Source: Hymenopus coronatus
Lineage: Eukaryota; Arthropoda; Insecta; Mantodea; Hymenopodidae
Length of the DNA stretch: 64,000 bases
Reading direction: 5' to 3'
Assembly (NCBI GenBank): GCA_030762935.1
Contig: CM060890.1
Coordinates: 66,280,765 to 66,344,764 of the forward strand
The notes under the pieces were generated by a model. That model ran no database searches, was not told where the DNA came from, and saw only the letters and a list, made by a program, of their open reading frames with translations. The position numbers and the translations under genes are program-made. Of this stretch, positions 11,255-23,280 are shown in pieces (positions within the stretch are counted from its first letter, which is position 1; each line of letters opens with the position of its first letter).

Positions 11255-12285
11255 GGAACACTTGTGGTCTAAATTTTTTTGTATAACATCAACATTTCAG
11301 AAACATTTTTAAAAATAAAATTTTAAACGATATTCTCGGGGCGACAATTTTCTCGAAGTTATTCTGGGAGGTATGAGAACTTTCTCTCGGGGCGCAATCA
11401 GGGATTTATGGGCCTCTAGATCCAGGCTATAAATGTGGGTAGACAATTTCTCGAATAATCCATAACTCAAAATTTTATATGGCAGAATTGCATTTTATTT
11501 CTATTAGACCTTATAATACATTCACGAAATCGTAATCACTAGTACAATTTAGTGTTTGTCGTTGATGCGAAAATTCTACGTTTCGCGATTCTTATTTTGT
11601 CGTTTTCAACAGAAAATATATTTACTTCCTCTCGGATCAAAATGTTTAATTACTTCCAGAATCAATTGGTATCCCACTACAAAAATTCGCGTTTCTCAAG
11701 CCACGCGAAAACACAACTGCACGCGTAGTAACCTAGGATCGCCTGCCTAGGAAATATAGCCCGTGTGAAGTCACAGTCGACTTCTCTCGCCTACGAATTG
11801 GTTCAGAATGCCTTCCCGTGCTTATGATCAGCCTCTTAGATAATTTCTGGCTTCACAACCAATAAATCAACACGTTACCACGAAACTTGTTTACAAGGAA
11901 CAAAATCGCAGAAAGAAAATCAAAATTTATACCATAATTATTTTGCACCCAGTGATTTTGACCTCGGTATGCAAGAAAACATCTGAATAACAAATACACA
12001 AAATGGAGCACAATTTACAAAATGTCGGCAACATGGGGTAAGAATATAAATATTGGTTCAAATTTAAGTGTCAAGGTAAAAAATGCCGCTTTTTATATTG
12101 GGTTTTAATTCACGTTTATTCAGTTTACAATTTATCCATAATAATAATAATAATACTTTTTATAATAATGTTAATAATATTAATACTCTTCATAATAATG
12201 TTAATACTCATCATAATAATGTTAATAACAATAATAATCCATTCCGAAATATTGTTATTATTGGTTTGAACTCTTAAGTTTTTTG
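11255..12285. other. unassigned stretch with a (TAA)n-like low-complexity core
   Basis: Nothing coding recognised. 12136-12240 is an imperfect TAATAATAATGTTAATAA repeat. The Asn-rich frame 12083-12277 is simply its translation. Confidence 0.5.
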
Positions 12286-12290
12286 TCAGT

Positions 12291-14359
12291 TTATTTTCTC
12301 CACTCTAACCTAATAAGTAAAGAAAGTATTGTATTCCACCCAAATGTCTATGCCATTTCACCGGAAATATAGTTTTGAAACCTCCTAAATAAAATAAACA
12401 TTATAGAAAAGTCATAGTATGTATAGGCGCGCGCACGCACGCATACACACATGTCAAAAATGAATCGTCGGATAAATACCTAACTAAATATTTTTTTTTT
12501 ACTTTCTCTACCACACGCATAGTAGTCAGAGAAGTTATTGTATTCTACCAAGAATTCGAAACAGAGATTTCACTGGAAATAGTCATTTAGAGGTTTCCAG
12601 AATAAGATAATTTTAAGAAATAGGTCCGCGTATGTTCATGCGCGCAGGTGTGTATGTTTGTGAACTGCATAACTCAAACGAAATGTCGGGTAAATACCAA
12701 ACTTGACGTTTAATTTCAGCATCTCTCAATGACGCGACAGTAAAAGATATCCTTTACATGGAGAAATTTTCAATTCTTTTCCCTCAAAAAAGGCTCCAAC
12801 GATTTTGATTAAAACATCCTATATTTATGACATTTTCATGATAAAATGTATATTTTTGATTTTCTGGGAACAACCCCTATAGCCCTCTTCATTCTGAACA
12901 AGTTTTGCATAACTCGTAAACCGTAAGCGATATACATATACTTACTACAAAAACATGCTCACAATTTTATGTTATCTGCCATGTTTCGTGTATAAACTAT
13001 TTCTGAGATATGTTCCCTTATAGGTTTTTATTTTACAATATTTTCTCAAATGGGAGTCCGTTATTCATTGTTTTCCCTACTGATCAAGCAAAGGTAACGG
13101 AATTTCAAATCAATTACATAGTGCCCAGCTCTTAGAAGACATTTGATTATCGCTTAAGCCTAGTGCATTCTCCTATTCCCACTGTATCTACGAGGAAATG
13201 TGTAATAAGAGCACTTCTGCAAATGGTTATCTCGATGATGGCGAGGAAGATAGAAGAATAAACTTTTAAAGATGATTGTTGAAAAATGGTACGTGAATGT
13301 AACATCAGATTATTTGATGTTGAGTTTTTATTAATTTGTAAATTTGAAGCACACTCCCACGTACGTGCTTGCAGACTACAGGTCTTAAAAGTTTTGATTA
13401 TTGCTTAAATCTAGTGTATTTCCTTATTTATTGTGTCTACAAGCAATATGTAATGAGAGCAATAGTTTGTTGAAGAATGGGTAAAGGAAGTAATATGAAT
13501 GCAATGCATTAGAACATTTTTACTTTCTCCTAAGAGAACAAATTTTGAAGCCATCACAGAGCGACTAGCTCTTAAAAAATTTGAACATCGCTTAAGCATA
13601 CTAATACCCCAGTTCCCATTGTCCCCCACAAAGAAACATGTAATAAAACGGTTTCTGTAATTATTTATATCTGTTAACATGAACTAAAAGAGTAAGACCC
13701 TTTTGTAGGAATACTTGCTGAAGAATGGGTAGAGTAACTCATGTGAAGGACTCGCATCCTATTTTGCCTTTCTCTAGCCAGAATGTAACATTCTATTTTG
13801 ACTTTCTCTAGCCCGTATGTGCAATGTACTAATGTACATAGGAGACAAAAAAGGCATTGTATTCCACCCAAAATTCGGTACCAAGATTTCACTGGAAATG
13901 TATGTTTTGACGTCCCCGAATCCCAAAAAATCATTTTAGTTTCTCTGCACGTATTATGTATGTACAGGTATACAGTAGGTATTGTATTGCAACCAAAAAT
14001 TCGATACCGAGATTTCACCGATGTTTTGGGACCTCCTGAATCAAAAAAAAGCATTTTTAGAAAAAGGTCCGTGTGTGTCTGTGGACAGCATAGCTCAAAA
14101 ACGATAAGACCGTTAAATACCAAGATCCTCCTACTCTATCCTGTATATGGCAAAATTATCGAAAATTTTGGTTTTCTCAAAAATTGCTCAAACGATTTTG
14201 AGTAAAATGCCACATATTAAAACTACTTAACCCAACAAATAAAATGTGTATTTTGAATTTTCCGGGAATAGCCTCTGAAGACCTCTACATTCTGGACGAC
14301 TTTCGTATAACTGGCAAACCGTACTCAAAACAAACAGTTCTCTTAAAACCCACAATTTA

Positions 14360-14420
<61 letters not shown>

Positions 14421-14742
14421 TAATTCCGAATATTCCTTGTTATTGGTTTCAATTATAAAATACTTAAAAAATGTTATTCAAATGGAAAGTAGTAATTCGT
14501 TTCATCTCTCTGTTCTTTTACTCCTGGCAATCGTATCACATAGCGAACAGCTTTTAAAATATTTGACTCGCTTTAGCTAGTACATCCGCTCAATTACCTC
14601 TACTTACAAGGAAGCAGGTAATAAGACAGTTTCTGTTAATGTTTATCTCGATTAGCATGATGTAATAAGAGAATGCTCTTTTGTAAGAGTAGTTTGTAAA
14701 ACAAGTAGAGAACGTCATGCAATTGGAACGCATCAGATTTTT
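12291..14742 (+). repeat. head-to-tail array of R1 copies and fragments
   Basis: Repeated plus-oriented R1 starts occur at about 12291, 12490, 13519, 13795 and 13935 (TTTACTTTCTCTA-like). 3' ends (GTCATGTGAATGG...CATCAGA-like) occur near 13310, 13505, 13755 and 14740. Partial copies are joined tail-to-head with little or no spacer. An (AT)n microsatellite of about 55 bases is embedded at 14362-14416. The 149-codon minus frame at 13674-14123 is a reading of R1, not a gene. Confidence 0.85.
14362..14416. repeat. (AT)n microsatellite
   Basis: Uninterrupted TA/AT run of about 55 bases. Confidence 0.95.
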
Positions 14743-14814
14743 AGTGCGTTTTGTCTAACAATTTACCAGATACAAGATTCCTTCTGAATGTAGGGTATTT
14801 CACAGATTATTAAA

Positions 14815-15255
14815 AAAACTCAATATTTGCGTGAATTTGTCTTGTACATATCTTGAATATGTGGCAATGTAATGAAAATCTAAGAGGAATTTTAGAAAAC
14901 AAAAAACTCGAAAGATGTTCCATGTAAAACATGCAGTTCTGTCTTGCGTTCCGCCAGAAGAGCAGCGAATAACTCAAGACTCGCAGGTTCTGAAAATGCT
15001 TCTATTGAGAGCAAGGTATCGCCATGTCTGAATCCAGTGCTGGAAATTAAGCGGCAGGACACAAACATCATGGTATAACTGACTTCATGGCTATCACGTT
15101 CCTGTTTCTACTCCGAGCTCCGAGAGTACCTGCGAGTGTTCCGATTTCACGGATTTTGTTTTATTATTTTTTTTAATTCAGAAGTCCTCGACAATTCCGG
15201 GTAAAATCTCAGTACCGAATTTTTCCTCTACTTACTATATGTAGTAGAAAATACT
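14815..15255 (-). repeat. decayed minus-oriented R1 fragments
   Basis: Reverse landmarks GATGTTCCATGTAAAAC (about 14914) and GGTAAAATCTCAGTACCGAA (about 15199) followed by a TTCCTCTACTTAC end. The middle is replaced by unrelated sequence. Confidence 0.55.
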
Positions 15256-15259
15256 CAAT

Positions 15260-16590
15260 TGATTTCCACTTGACATACTATTTTAAAATCACTTGACCAT
15301 ACAAAGAAAATACAGCAACACTAAATACTAGTTACTACTCCCGGTTGCTGCCAACCAGGTGGCCCGATTAAAAAAAAAGGAACATAATTAGTGTGCAATT
15401 AACACAATTATTAACTTAAACTAACTTTTAGGTTTTCTCATTTAATTAATCCTCTCCGCATATCTACGTCACAACCGCACAGCACTTTCGTTATTAATGA
15501 ACCGCTAATGACATTTGAGTATTTCAACCACGCAATACAGGTTTCGCAGTCGCTATTGCGTTATGTGCAGGAAAATTCACATGCTCACTGCTCAGGGAAA
15601 GCTAAACCTTGGAAGTGCTGTTATTAAGCGATTTGACAAATACACTCCACAACTCATTGTTCGCTTGATAGTACAATATGGATCCGGCGTGGTTCTCATT
15701 GAAGCTGGAAAGAGAAAGATCACTTAACTCAGACACAGCATCAAACTAAATGCCCAAGTTCATTACAAACTGAAATGATGTTAAATGTTTACACAATCCT
15801 CTATGTTTACCACCTTTCTCGAGTTACTTGCAATGTCATCTCGAGCATGAATGACGCGTGACCAAAACAGAAATCTATCCCACACTACTAAGTATTTTCA
15901 CACTGAAGATACCTAAGTAATTATAAATATTTTCCCAATCTTCAATTTCTGAACCTAACAGAGATGAACGTTTCTAAAGCAACCGCTGATTCTTCGGTGA
16001 TACCTGAACAATGAATAGAATTTATCAAAAAGGACTGGAAATGATTACGGAGTATTTCCCCAGTTGAGCTCGGATAAACTTGAATCGCTCTCCCACTCTT
16101 GAGGGGACTAAGTATGACGACCTTTGAATTATTCCACTGAAATCCGCTCCGTCGCAGCCCACAACCGGCTTTCGGAAGAGGGAGCCGTACCGCTTCCTGA
16201 GAGATGCGGCAGAATACTAAGCGCGAGTCCGATGTCAGCGGTGTTCAGAGACATTTGAGAGGTCTTCAGGAACGGGATAAGGAACTATCACTTGGCCTCT
16301 AAAGCCTGCAACAACTAGGGGAGTCATGGAGGAATGGTAATTGAATAGCTGACAAACGAAGTCCTGGTGAACTTCCCGCCTAGTTTCGTGATCCTTCGTC
16401 TACGTGATGTGTGACACCGAGATACGACAACGAATAACACTACGCGATTAAGATAATCCACGATGCATTAATGGGCACATTGAGGAAGGAGACGCTATAT
16501 GTTACAGCGGGCACAAAGGGACAACCCAGACACGAGACGTTCCAGTGGTATGTGTTGAGGTTTGTGATCAACCAGGACTTTTAATGAAAT
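15260..16590. other. unassigned stretch, GC-richer from about 16140
   Basis: No host exon recognised. The rise in GC from about 16140 joins directly onto the Ty3/gypsy remnant and may be further decayed internal or LTR sequence of that element, but no LTR pair could be identified by eye. Confidence 0.4.
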
Positions 16591-16599
16591 ACTTAACTT

Positions 16600-17110
16600 A
16601 TGGGGTCAGGTAGGATACAAATGAAGAGGAAGTGGCGAGGGGCATATCGGGTCCGGCATCGCCAACCCCTAGAATGACGCTGCGTGCCAGGCAGAAGAGT
16701 GGATGGTCGCATGTCACAGACGCCTGGATACAGGGAAAGCCGTGCCGGAAAATAGTGGAGGTGCAGCCGTGACTGTTATTTAGGTGATTACAGCTGCACG
16801 TTTGAAGGCACCCGACCTATCCGGCAACCACCAACGAAGCAAGCGGAGGTATGGGGCATGCTAGAAGACATGAGATCCAGGGGAATGATTGAAGAGTTCC
16901 ACCGGCCTTGGTACTTCCCTGTAGACTTGGTGAAGAAGTACGGAGAGTTGTGCTTCTGTATGATCTATAGGAACGTGAATGCACCCACCGGAAAGGACTG
17001 TTTTCCATTACCCCGGATTGACGAACCCTGGATTCCCGTTCCGATGACATTGTTTAACTTTGGATTTGAAATCGGGATCTCAGAGACAAGGAAAAGTCTG
17101 CGTTATCAAT
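16600..17110 (+). pseudogene. Ty3/gypsy retrotransposon remnant: protease active-site trace plus N-terminal reverse transcriptase
   Basis: A frame at 16816-17050 encodes the start of a Ty3/gypsy reverse transcriptase. It shows the upstream RPIRQPPTKQAEV block, then GMIEE, PWYFPVDLVKKYGEL, FCMIYRNVNAPT and DCFPLPRIDE, the usual first two RT blocks (PVVLVRKKDG- and DYRKLN-like). It ends before the catalytic YVDD block. Just upstream, at about 16735-16790, GKPCRKIV followed in another frame by GAAVTVI marks a retropepsin active site damaged by a small deletion. Protease and RT are far closer than in intact elements, so a large internal deletion is inferred. It is non-functional. Confidence 0.8.
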
Positions 17111-17187
17111 AGGCCAAAAGTTTTGGCAGTTTAGTTATTCCCTTTGGCCTTTGCAGTCCATAAGCTCATTTTTGTAAGTATTATGTC

Positions 17188-18430
17188 ATTTTTACTTTCG
17201 CTACTGCATAATTAGTCAGTATGGTATCTATTGTATTCAACCCAAAAAATTCGATGTAGAAATTTCAACGTAAATATATGTTCCGAAACCACCGAATACG
17301 AAATACATATTTTTTTTTCTCTACTACGTACAACAGCAGAGGAAACAATGTAATCCACCTTAAAATTTGAAGTAGAGATTTCAGCGGAAATGTGTTTTGA
17401 GGTCCCCTGAATCCAAAAAGCAGTTTTAGACAACGGCACCTATGTGTTTGTGAACAGCATAACTAAAAACGAAAAGTCGGTTAAATAGTAAACTTTGTAT
17501 TTAAGTTATCCAACTTACAAGGATGAAACACGAAAATCTCGAACCCACTACTACTCTTTAATGGTAACTTTTCGAAAATGTTGCTACCTTAGCTCGCTTT
17601 TGATTAAAATACCATATGTTCAAGATTGTTCAGAAAAATGAAGTGCATATCTTGAATCTTCTGGGAATAACCTCTGAAGTCCTCTTCATTCTTAATGACT
17701 TTTACATAACTGGTAAACTGTAACAGGCAAAACCTCACTGCACAAAAAATGTAGATCTCGTTAAGGCAGGCAATTTGCGTAAGATACATTTTATTGTGGA
17801 ATTAACTATTTCCTAGACATTCCAATTCACTTTTCTCAAATAGAAAATTATTAGTTTTTACTTTCTCCACTAATTTAAGTACGTAAAGGAAGAATTATGT
17901 TCCATCTAGGAATTAGATACTGAAATTTCACCTGAAATACAGGATCTGAAGCGCCTTCTTCACAAAAATGCATTTTTAGAAAACATTCCGCCTGTCTGTC
18001 TAAAAACTCAAAAACAAAAAGACGGATAAATATTTAGCTTTGTATTTACTAAGTTGACTATTTTTCAAACATACGATACATAGATTTTCAATAAAATCCC
18101 CACACCCTCAAAGCCTCTTATAAGGAAAATTTTCGTAGAAATGTTTTATTTCCTCAAAAATAGTTCTTAATGAATGTTAAAGATATTTATGGCAAACAAA
18201 AATGTACATCTTGAATTTCTGGGAAGATCCTGTTAAGTCCTCTTCATTCGAAGGAGTTGCGTATAACCCTGTATAACCGGAAAACGTTAAGCGATAGACA
18301 AAAATGCACCACAGAAAACTACTGATCTTTTATATATGTAAAGTTATATCCACTGCTTCTATTTCGCTTAGGAATTGTATTGTTCCTTATTATTTACGTT
18401 GGGGGGCTCTATGATGTCTGAAATAATCAT
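17188..18430 (+). repeat. two consecutive decayed R1 copies, plus
   Basis: The first (17188-17830) starts TTTTTACTTTCGCTAC and carries AAATTCGATGTAGAAATTTC and AACCTCTGAAGTCCTCTTCA. A second start (TTTTTACTTTCTCCACTAAT) at about 17856 leads to CCTGTATAACCGGAAAACG. An inserted R1 5' fragment lies at about 17313-17330 (TTTTTTTTCTCTACTACG). Confidence 0.75.
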
Positions 18431-20815
18431 TGAAGTATTTTAATTTATTATGCTCTACTTCAAACACACATTAAAGTTACTCGCTCAATATTAATTGAAT
18501 TATGCGTTTATTATTGCTTTTTCTTTAATTACTAATCTTGAGTCAGCAATCTTTTGACGATCATACTTTTCTTTCTTAGATAAATATTACATTTCTTCGC
18601 ATTTGTACTGTAGTTACTGTATTTTATCATTAATTATCTTTCTAGTCAATGCATGCTGTTACTCTATTATTTGTTAGTGCAATATTTACATGTTATGGAT
18701 ATTCACTTTTAACGTCAGCGATCTTTGACATTCTTACCTTTTTGGACGAAACATCGCCTATTCCGTTTGCTGTTGAGTTCCAAAATTAATTACTTTAGAA
18801 TCTCTGTTCGAGTGTTTTATATCCTGTTCTCTATTGGTTGATCATTACAGGTTAAACATAATACGTTACACAACTTATTAAATACATAAAGCAATATTAA
18901 TATGTATTAAAATGCTCTCTTTAGCAGGATTATCACTAGCTTTAAGAATAATCTGTTACAAAACATAGGCAATGTGCAGTACTCTTGTACAACTTTATGG
19001 CCAACTCAGCCTTATGATTGTTAATTTATTTTCATGCAACCGAAAACAAGTGTAGGGTTAAATACAGACTATTAACATTACCCAACATATATTAACAATG
19101 AATGCCGAGTTGTATTAATTCCTTATGAGAAATGCTAATTTAATGGTTTCTTCACACAAACAGTCGTGTGTATGAATTGTTCAATCAGACTCTACCTGTC
19201 CAACCTTATGAGAAATTATTAAAATAATAGCATGTAAAATCTAGTTGCATTAAGAACCACTACTAATAAAACTGAATAAGTTAATAGCATTTCAGATCAT
19301 AGAGAGGAGTAGGAGAGAAGGGCTAAACATTTTAAGTTTGTCTGGCAGGCTCAGTTAGGCGCTGTTTTTCTAATTACAAGCTCGCGTTGGTTTTTTTAAA
19401 AGTGTGCTTAAAAGTGATAGCCCCACTGCCAGGTAAAGAACTCCTGCGGACGAAATTTCAACACGCTGGCGGTTATGACTCTGGCAATTGACATAACAAA
19501 TTTAAATATCCAAATTTTCATTCAGGAGCCATTCATTCGATTCAGACACTGTAGCATAAGCTTAACAAATGCGTGCACTGGCTGCACATTGTTTGTATTA
19601 TGCGCGCACATTTTCTTAGGCGCTCGGCTCCCTACTCTTCATTCGATAGATTTCGTAATTTCGAGAGCAAAGAAGAGCAGCGACATTGACACGAAGTATG
19701 CTAAACATCCTGAAATCTAGTGGATTAAATGCTAAAGTTTCATTGTCTGTAAATCAGAAAGTTCACGCACATACACGGGCGTTGAGTTTCGTTTAATAAT
19801 TTAACTAGTTCGCGGATATTATGTGCTCACCATAATAGCTGAGGGCCTAAAAGAAAGAACAATTCTTTAGTTGACAATACTACGGATACACAGGCGCTTA
19901 GCTAAACTAGCTCCCAAGAAAAAGAGTGCACATTGCATATAAGTAAACATTACTATTCATTTCTACATAAACGTACGTAAGGGGTTACAATATCGACAGT
20001 GGTAGTTTTTGATAATTACGTACCCAACACGTTTTACCGAGTCTTAAAACGTAGGTGTCAAAATTTTTGTCTGTATCAGTCTGGCAGTAAAATAGAGGAA
20101 ATAGTTGAGGATAATTTTTAAAGGTTATATGGCGGCAGTCTATTACAAATTTGTCTATTTAAGAGCGTATAAGTACGATAAATTAAACGGCTAATATAAG
20201 GGGCTGACAATTCTGTTGGGGATAAACTTCTGAAGTTATGTGGCCTGTAATTATCCTGTAAAAACAGGAGTGTGCCGAGTTTCAAGTGGAACTTCAACGT
20301 ATTCGCCGATATTAATGTGCCATGAAATCAGAGAGCGAGAAATTAGCTGCTGATGGACCTACACATGCAATTTTAAAGATTATAAATGCCTTTAAGCTTG
20401 GACTACCCTAAGACATTCGCCATACTCGTTGTGGACTGAACACAAAAAAAAACTCTGAATATGGATGCATGGGTATGAAAGTCCTCCAAAATCCACATTT
20501 TTTTATTCATTTTATTTCTCTCCCTTTCCTTCTACAGAAATGTTTTGCGGCCTTATGTTCACTACGGTGCCTTTTCGAATTGATTTTGACTATTTTAGGA
20601 AGCGCACGCGATAAATACATATAGTGATAATCTTTATAATAAAAGTGTAAAGCAGTTTTGTGGCATTATAGTCATATAATGCGTTTAAACTTTTAAAGTC
20701 ATTCCCATTGTTTCTATATGAAGGAATTAAATTTATTCGCCTAATTTTTTTTTTTATTTTCGCTGTTGGAAAATTTAAATAACATGGATTATCATTGTTT
20801 TAGTTTAAAGTCCTA
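18430..20815. other. unassigned AT-rich stretch of about 2.4 kb
   Basis: Neither strand shows an exon with family motifs, R1 landmarks, SINE heads or long inverted repeats. The 81-codon frame at 19475-19720 resembles nothing recognised. Confidence 0.45.
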
Positions 20816-20817
20816 CA

Positions 20818-21030
20818 ATCTGATAGGTCATATCGCTCGTCGAATGAAATCGGTGAAATGATTCTCAAATAAGCTTAGAGTTAATGGAACTTCTAGTTAT
20901 TCGACATTCGCCTTCTTTAAAAGAAAAGAAAAAAAAAAAACAAACAAACAAAAAACACTCATAATTCACCCAAACCGAGTTTCGAACTCAGGACCTCTTG
21001 AATGTGCGGCAGACAAGCTTCCCCCCCCCC
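20818..21030 (-). repeat. S1 SINE, minus, diverged
   Basis: The reverse complement contains the S1 head region (B-box-like GAGTTCGAAACTCGG near 20980-20994) and body (CGAATGTCGAATAAC-like), ending near GATATGACCTATC. An A-rich low-complexity insertion is at 20922-20956 and a C-run marks the head end. Confidence 0.7.
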
Positions 21031-21145
21031 ATGCGTATTATTACACTGTATAACAGAGGCTTTTGAAATAAGGGTGAATGTCCATATTTCTGACTTGTAC
21101 GCGATTTTGATTAATGTTTTTGTGACTTATACCTAGCACGGCGTT

Positions 21146-21146
21146 T

Positions 21147-21196
<50 letters not shown>
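21146..21196. repeat. (CT)n microsatellite
   Basis: Near-perfect CT run of about 50 bases, about 100 bases beyond the stop codon of the ZDHHC frame on the other strand. Confidence 0.95.
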
Positions 21197-21301
21197 AAAT
21201 GTCAGTTACAATTGTAAGAGTTAATGAAAATAACAAAAAGAGCCGTACCCTCCAGCAATGTAAAATAACAGGTAGTCTTAATGCAGTGACAGCTTACCGA
21301 G

Positions 21302-22528
21302 TTATCGGTGGGCAGCACCTGGATGTAAAGGTGTCAGTGACCGAGGTGGAGATGACTCAGTCAAAGTGAAAACTCGGACAGGAGACGGCGGGCTTGACTC
21401 GCGAATAGGAGACAAAGCTGGAGAACGAACGCTTTTCTTCCTGGAGGCAGAACACGCCGAGGTAACCGCTAATGCAGCCTGAAGTATCTCATCTGGAGGC
21501 CCAGGACGGCTCTCTACAAGTGCCAGCGCTTCGCTCAAACGCTTTAGATCCTCGACACTACGAAGTCGTCGACGTCTCGTTGGGATAGGTGCAAGGATTG
21601 GCAGAGAAGGCACATGGTCGATCTTATTAGGCTCGGGGAGCGTCTTTAACGCATTGGTGTTGACGTTCGTTATCGGAAGCAATTCTCTAGGTGGCTGAAC
21701 TAATGGAGGCGGTATAGTCGTGCCGTTAACCGCCGGTGTAGGATGTGGTATCACTCTGTTAATTCGCCATCGGCAAGTGAAGAACCGTCTTGCTCGTCTA
21801 CGTGACGATGCTCCGTGACGTATGTACTCATAGGTTGAAACTCCAAGAATGCCGATGTAGATATGGAAGATGCACAAGTGAAGCAGAAGACCGGCAGCTA
21901 CTGCTGCAAGAAGGCCAAGAGAGACCACTCCGGCTAGGAAGGTGACGTGTCGATTGGGGTTACGTTCGGGGTCCATGTGGAAGAGCACTAGCTCCGCCAC
22001 GCAGAGGCCTAAAACCAGAAGAGATCCTGCCACAGCGGAAGCCACGCACGTTAGGAAGGCTATATAATTACGTCCACCAACGCAGTGGTTCAACCACTTG
22101 CAGTGATGATCGAAACGGTCCACGCACTTGTTACACACGGAACAGTGTTTGGTGCGAGGCCCGCTAGTTCGTATGTTGCACAGGTGGCAACGGCCGTTCT
22201 CGATCACATGGGCGTGCTTGGAGCGGTCGAATTCTGGCACGGGGTGAGCTGTTCTGGCTCTGAGCGCTGGGTCCGCGGGATCCAACAGAAGTGCCGCCAA
22301 GTGAGATGCGGCATGCACGATCAAGAGGGCGGCCAGGGTGCCAAGGATGGCGGGATGAGGCATCTCTAGCACGAGAAAGGCGCCTGCACCTAAACCTATG
22401 AGAGCTCCCCAGCCGGCTAGTTGCTGAGGATGCAGAGGAAGCTGAAGACCATGTACTCGCCTCCATTTGCGGTACTCGCAACCTCCGCCGGCTGGGGGTC
22501 TCTGGAAGGAGACGCAGGTTACCGTCAT
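21302..22528 (-). CDS. palmitoyltransferase, ZDHHC1/ZDHHC11 type (DHHC zinc-finger S-acyltransferase)
   Basis: Transfers palmitate from palmitoyl-CoA to cysteines of target proteins at endomembranes. From the ATG at 22528 the protein has 408 residues. Predicted membrane segments lie at about 38-54, 58-82, 157-184 and 196-228. Between the second and third is the cysteine-rich domain with CHLC, CSVCNKC and the catalytic DHHC (residues 140-143) followed by KWLNHCVGGRNY. LDPADP and a TYEY variant of the TTxE motif are also present. The phrase HAHVIE before the Cys-rich domain and the long Pro/Ser/Arg-rich tail fit ZDHHC1/11. The whole conserved domain sits in one uninterrupted frame of high GC content amid AT-rich DNA, unusual because vertebrate ZDHHC1 has many introns. 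The start is uncertain: TGCGTCTCCTTCCAG ending at 22502 is a good splice acceptor, so an upstream exon may supply the N-terminus. Confidence 0.92.
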   Translation of the reverse strand: MTVTCVSFQRPPAGGGCEYRKWRRVHGLQLPLHPQQLAGWGALIGLGAGAFLVLEMPHPAILGTLAALLIVHAASHLAALLLDPADPALRARTAHPVPEFDRSKHAHVIENGRCHLCNIRTSGPRTKHCSVCNKCVDRFDHHCKWLNHCVGGRNYIAFLTCVASAVAGSLLVLGLCVAELVLFHMDPERNPNRHVTFLAGVVSLGLLAAVAAGLLLHLCIFHIYIGILGVSTYEYIRHGASSRRRARRFFTCRWRINRVIPHPTPAVNGTTIPPPLVQPPRELLPITNVNTNALKTLPEPNKIDHVPSLPILAPIPTRRRRLRSVEDLKRLSEALALVESRPGPPDEILQAALAVTSACSASRKKSVRSPALSPIRESSPPSPVRVFTLTESSPPRSLTPLHPGAAHR

Positions 22529-22529
22529 C

Positions 22530-23278
22530 GCATTCGCCCGCCATCGTGCACCTTGCTGCCTGCTGACATCTCTCACGACTTTTCTCGTACTGGAATGCCA
22601 ACCAGCGCACGGACACTACTGAGCAGGATACGTATCGATTTCTGGGGTTCACAATGCTGCCAACTTGCACACCTATTCTGACCTTATATCGTACACTAGA
22701 AAACGTTGCCTTGGTGATGCGCGATAAAGCTCTGTTAAGATATAAGCTTTAATTGACCTTGCGTGTTTTTCTCACTTTTCCTTACGGTTATAGCCTTCAA
22801 GTGAGCGCAAAGGTAAAGCGTAACGGTCGCTCATAAAGCACATTAACACACTCTTTGCACTAAAGGGCATGCATTATTAAGCGGCCATAAAAGTTTGATG
22901 ATACTCTTTGTGAATGTAAAATTCATAGGATAGCCATAGCTTCAGCTTATCCGCAACCTTTTCCCCAGCAAAGTAACAGAAAGCATTTGCGCTACTAACG
23001 TACAGAAACAAATGAAACAATCTTTAGGTTTTGCTCATTAACTCAATATCTCAGGTTATACTAGGTCTATCTTACTAATCTAATACTTTATTATATATTG
23101 CACAAGCACGCTGTTAAATTGATCGGCATCTACAAATTAAGTGCGGCCTTTTCTTCTTTCTTGGACTTTAGCAAGTGGAGTTTTATCTTATTCTCACATA
23201 GCTCCTGAGAAGATTTGAACCCTGAGCATGTTAAAACATTCCTGAAAACATCATTCAAATCAGCTTAACGTATTCCAT
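22530..23278. other. region upstream of the ZDHHC frame
   Basis: May hold the 5' untranslated sequence or an intron of the minus-strand ZDHHC gene. The minus strand has GATATAAGG near 22681-22689, which could be a TATA-like element, but nothing decides it. Near 23211-23225 the minus strand has a weak B-box-like GGGTTCAAATC, too little to call a SINE. Confidence 0.35.
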
Positions 23279-23280
23279 GT

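Noticed and set aside
13674..14123. 149-codon minus frame with CCPQTHTDLFLKMLF-type peptide that recurs at 4157, 10000, 32477, 47540 and 62276
   Set aside because: The recurring peptide is the same-strand reading of R1 (CAGCATAGCTC/GTGTGT block). Frames break differently in each copy, with no sign of selection for protein.
12291..14742. CRISPR-like or satellite array
   Set aside because: Repeat units are large, partial and identical to dispersed R1 copies; no short repeat-spacer pattern.
22164..22670. 168-codon minus frame overlapping the ZDHHC gene
   Set aside because: Shadow frame in GC-rich coding DNA; the overlapping frame has the complete DHHC protein.
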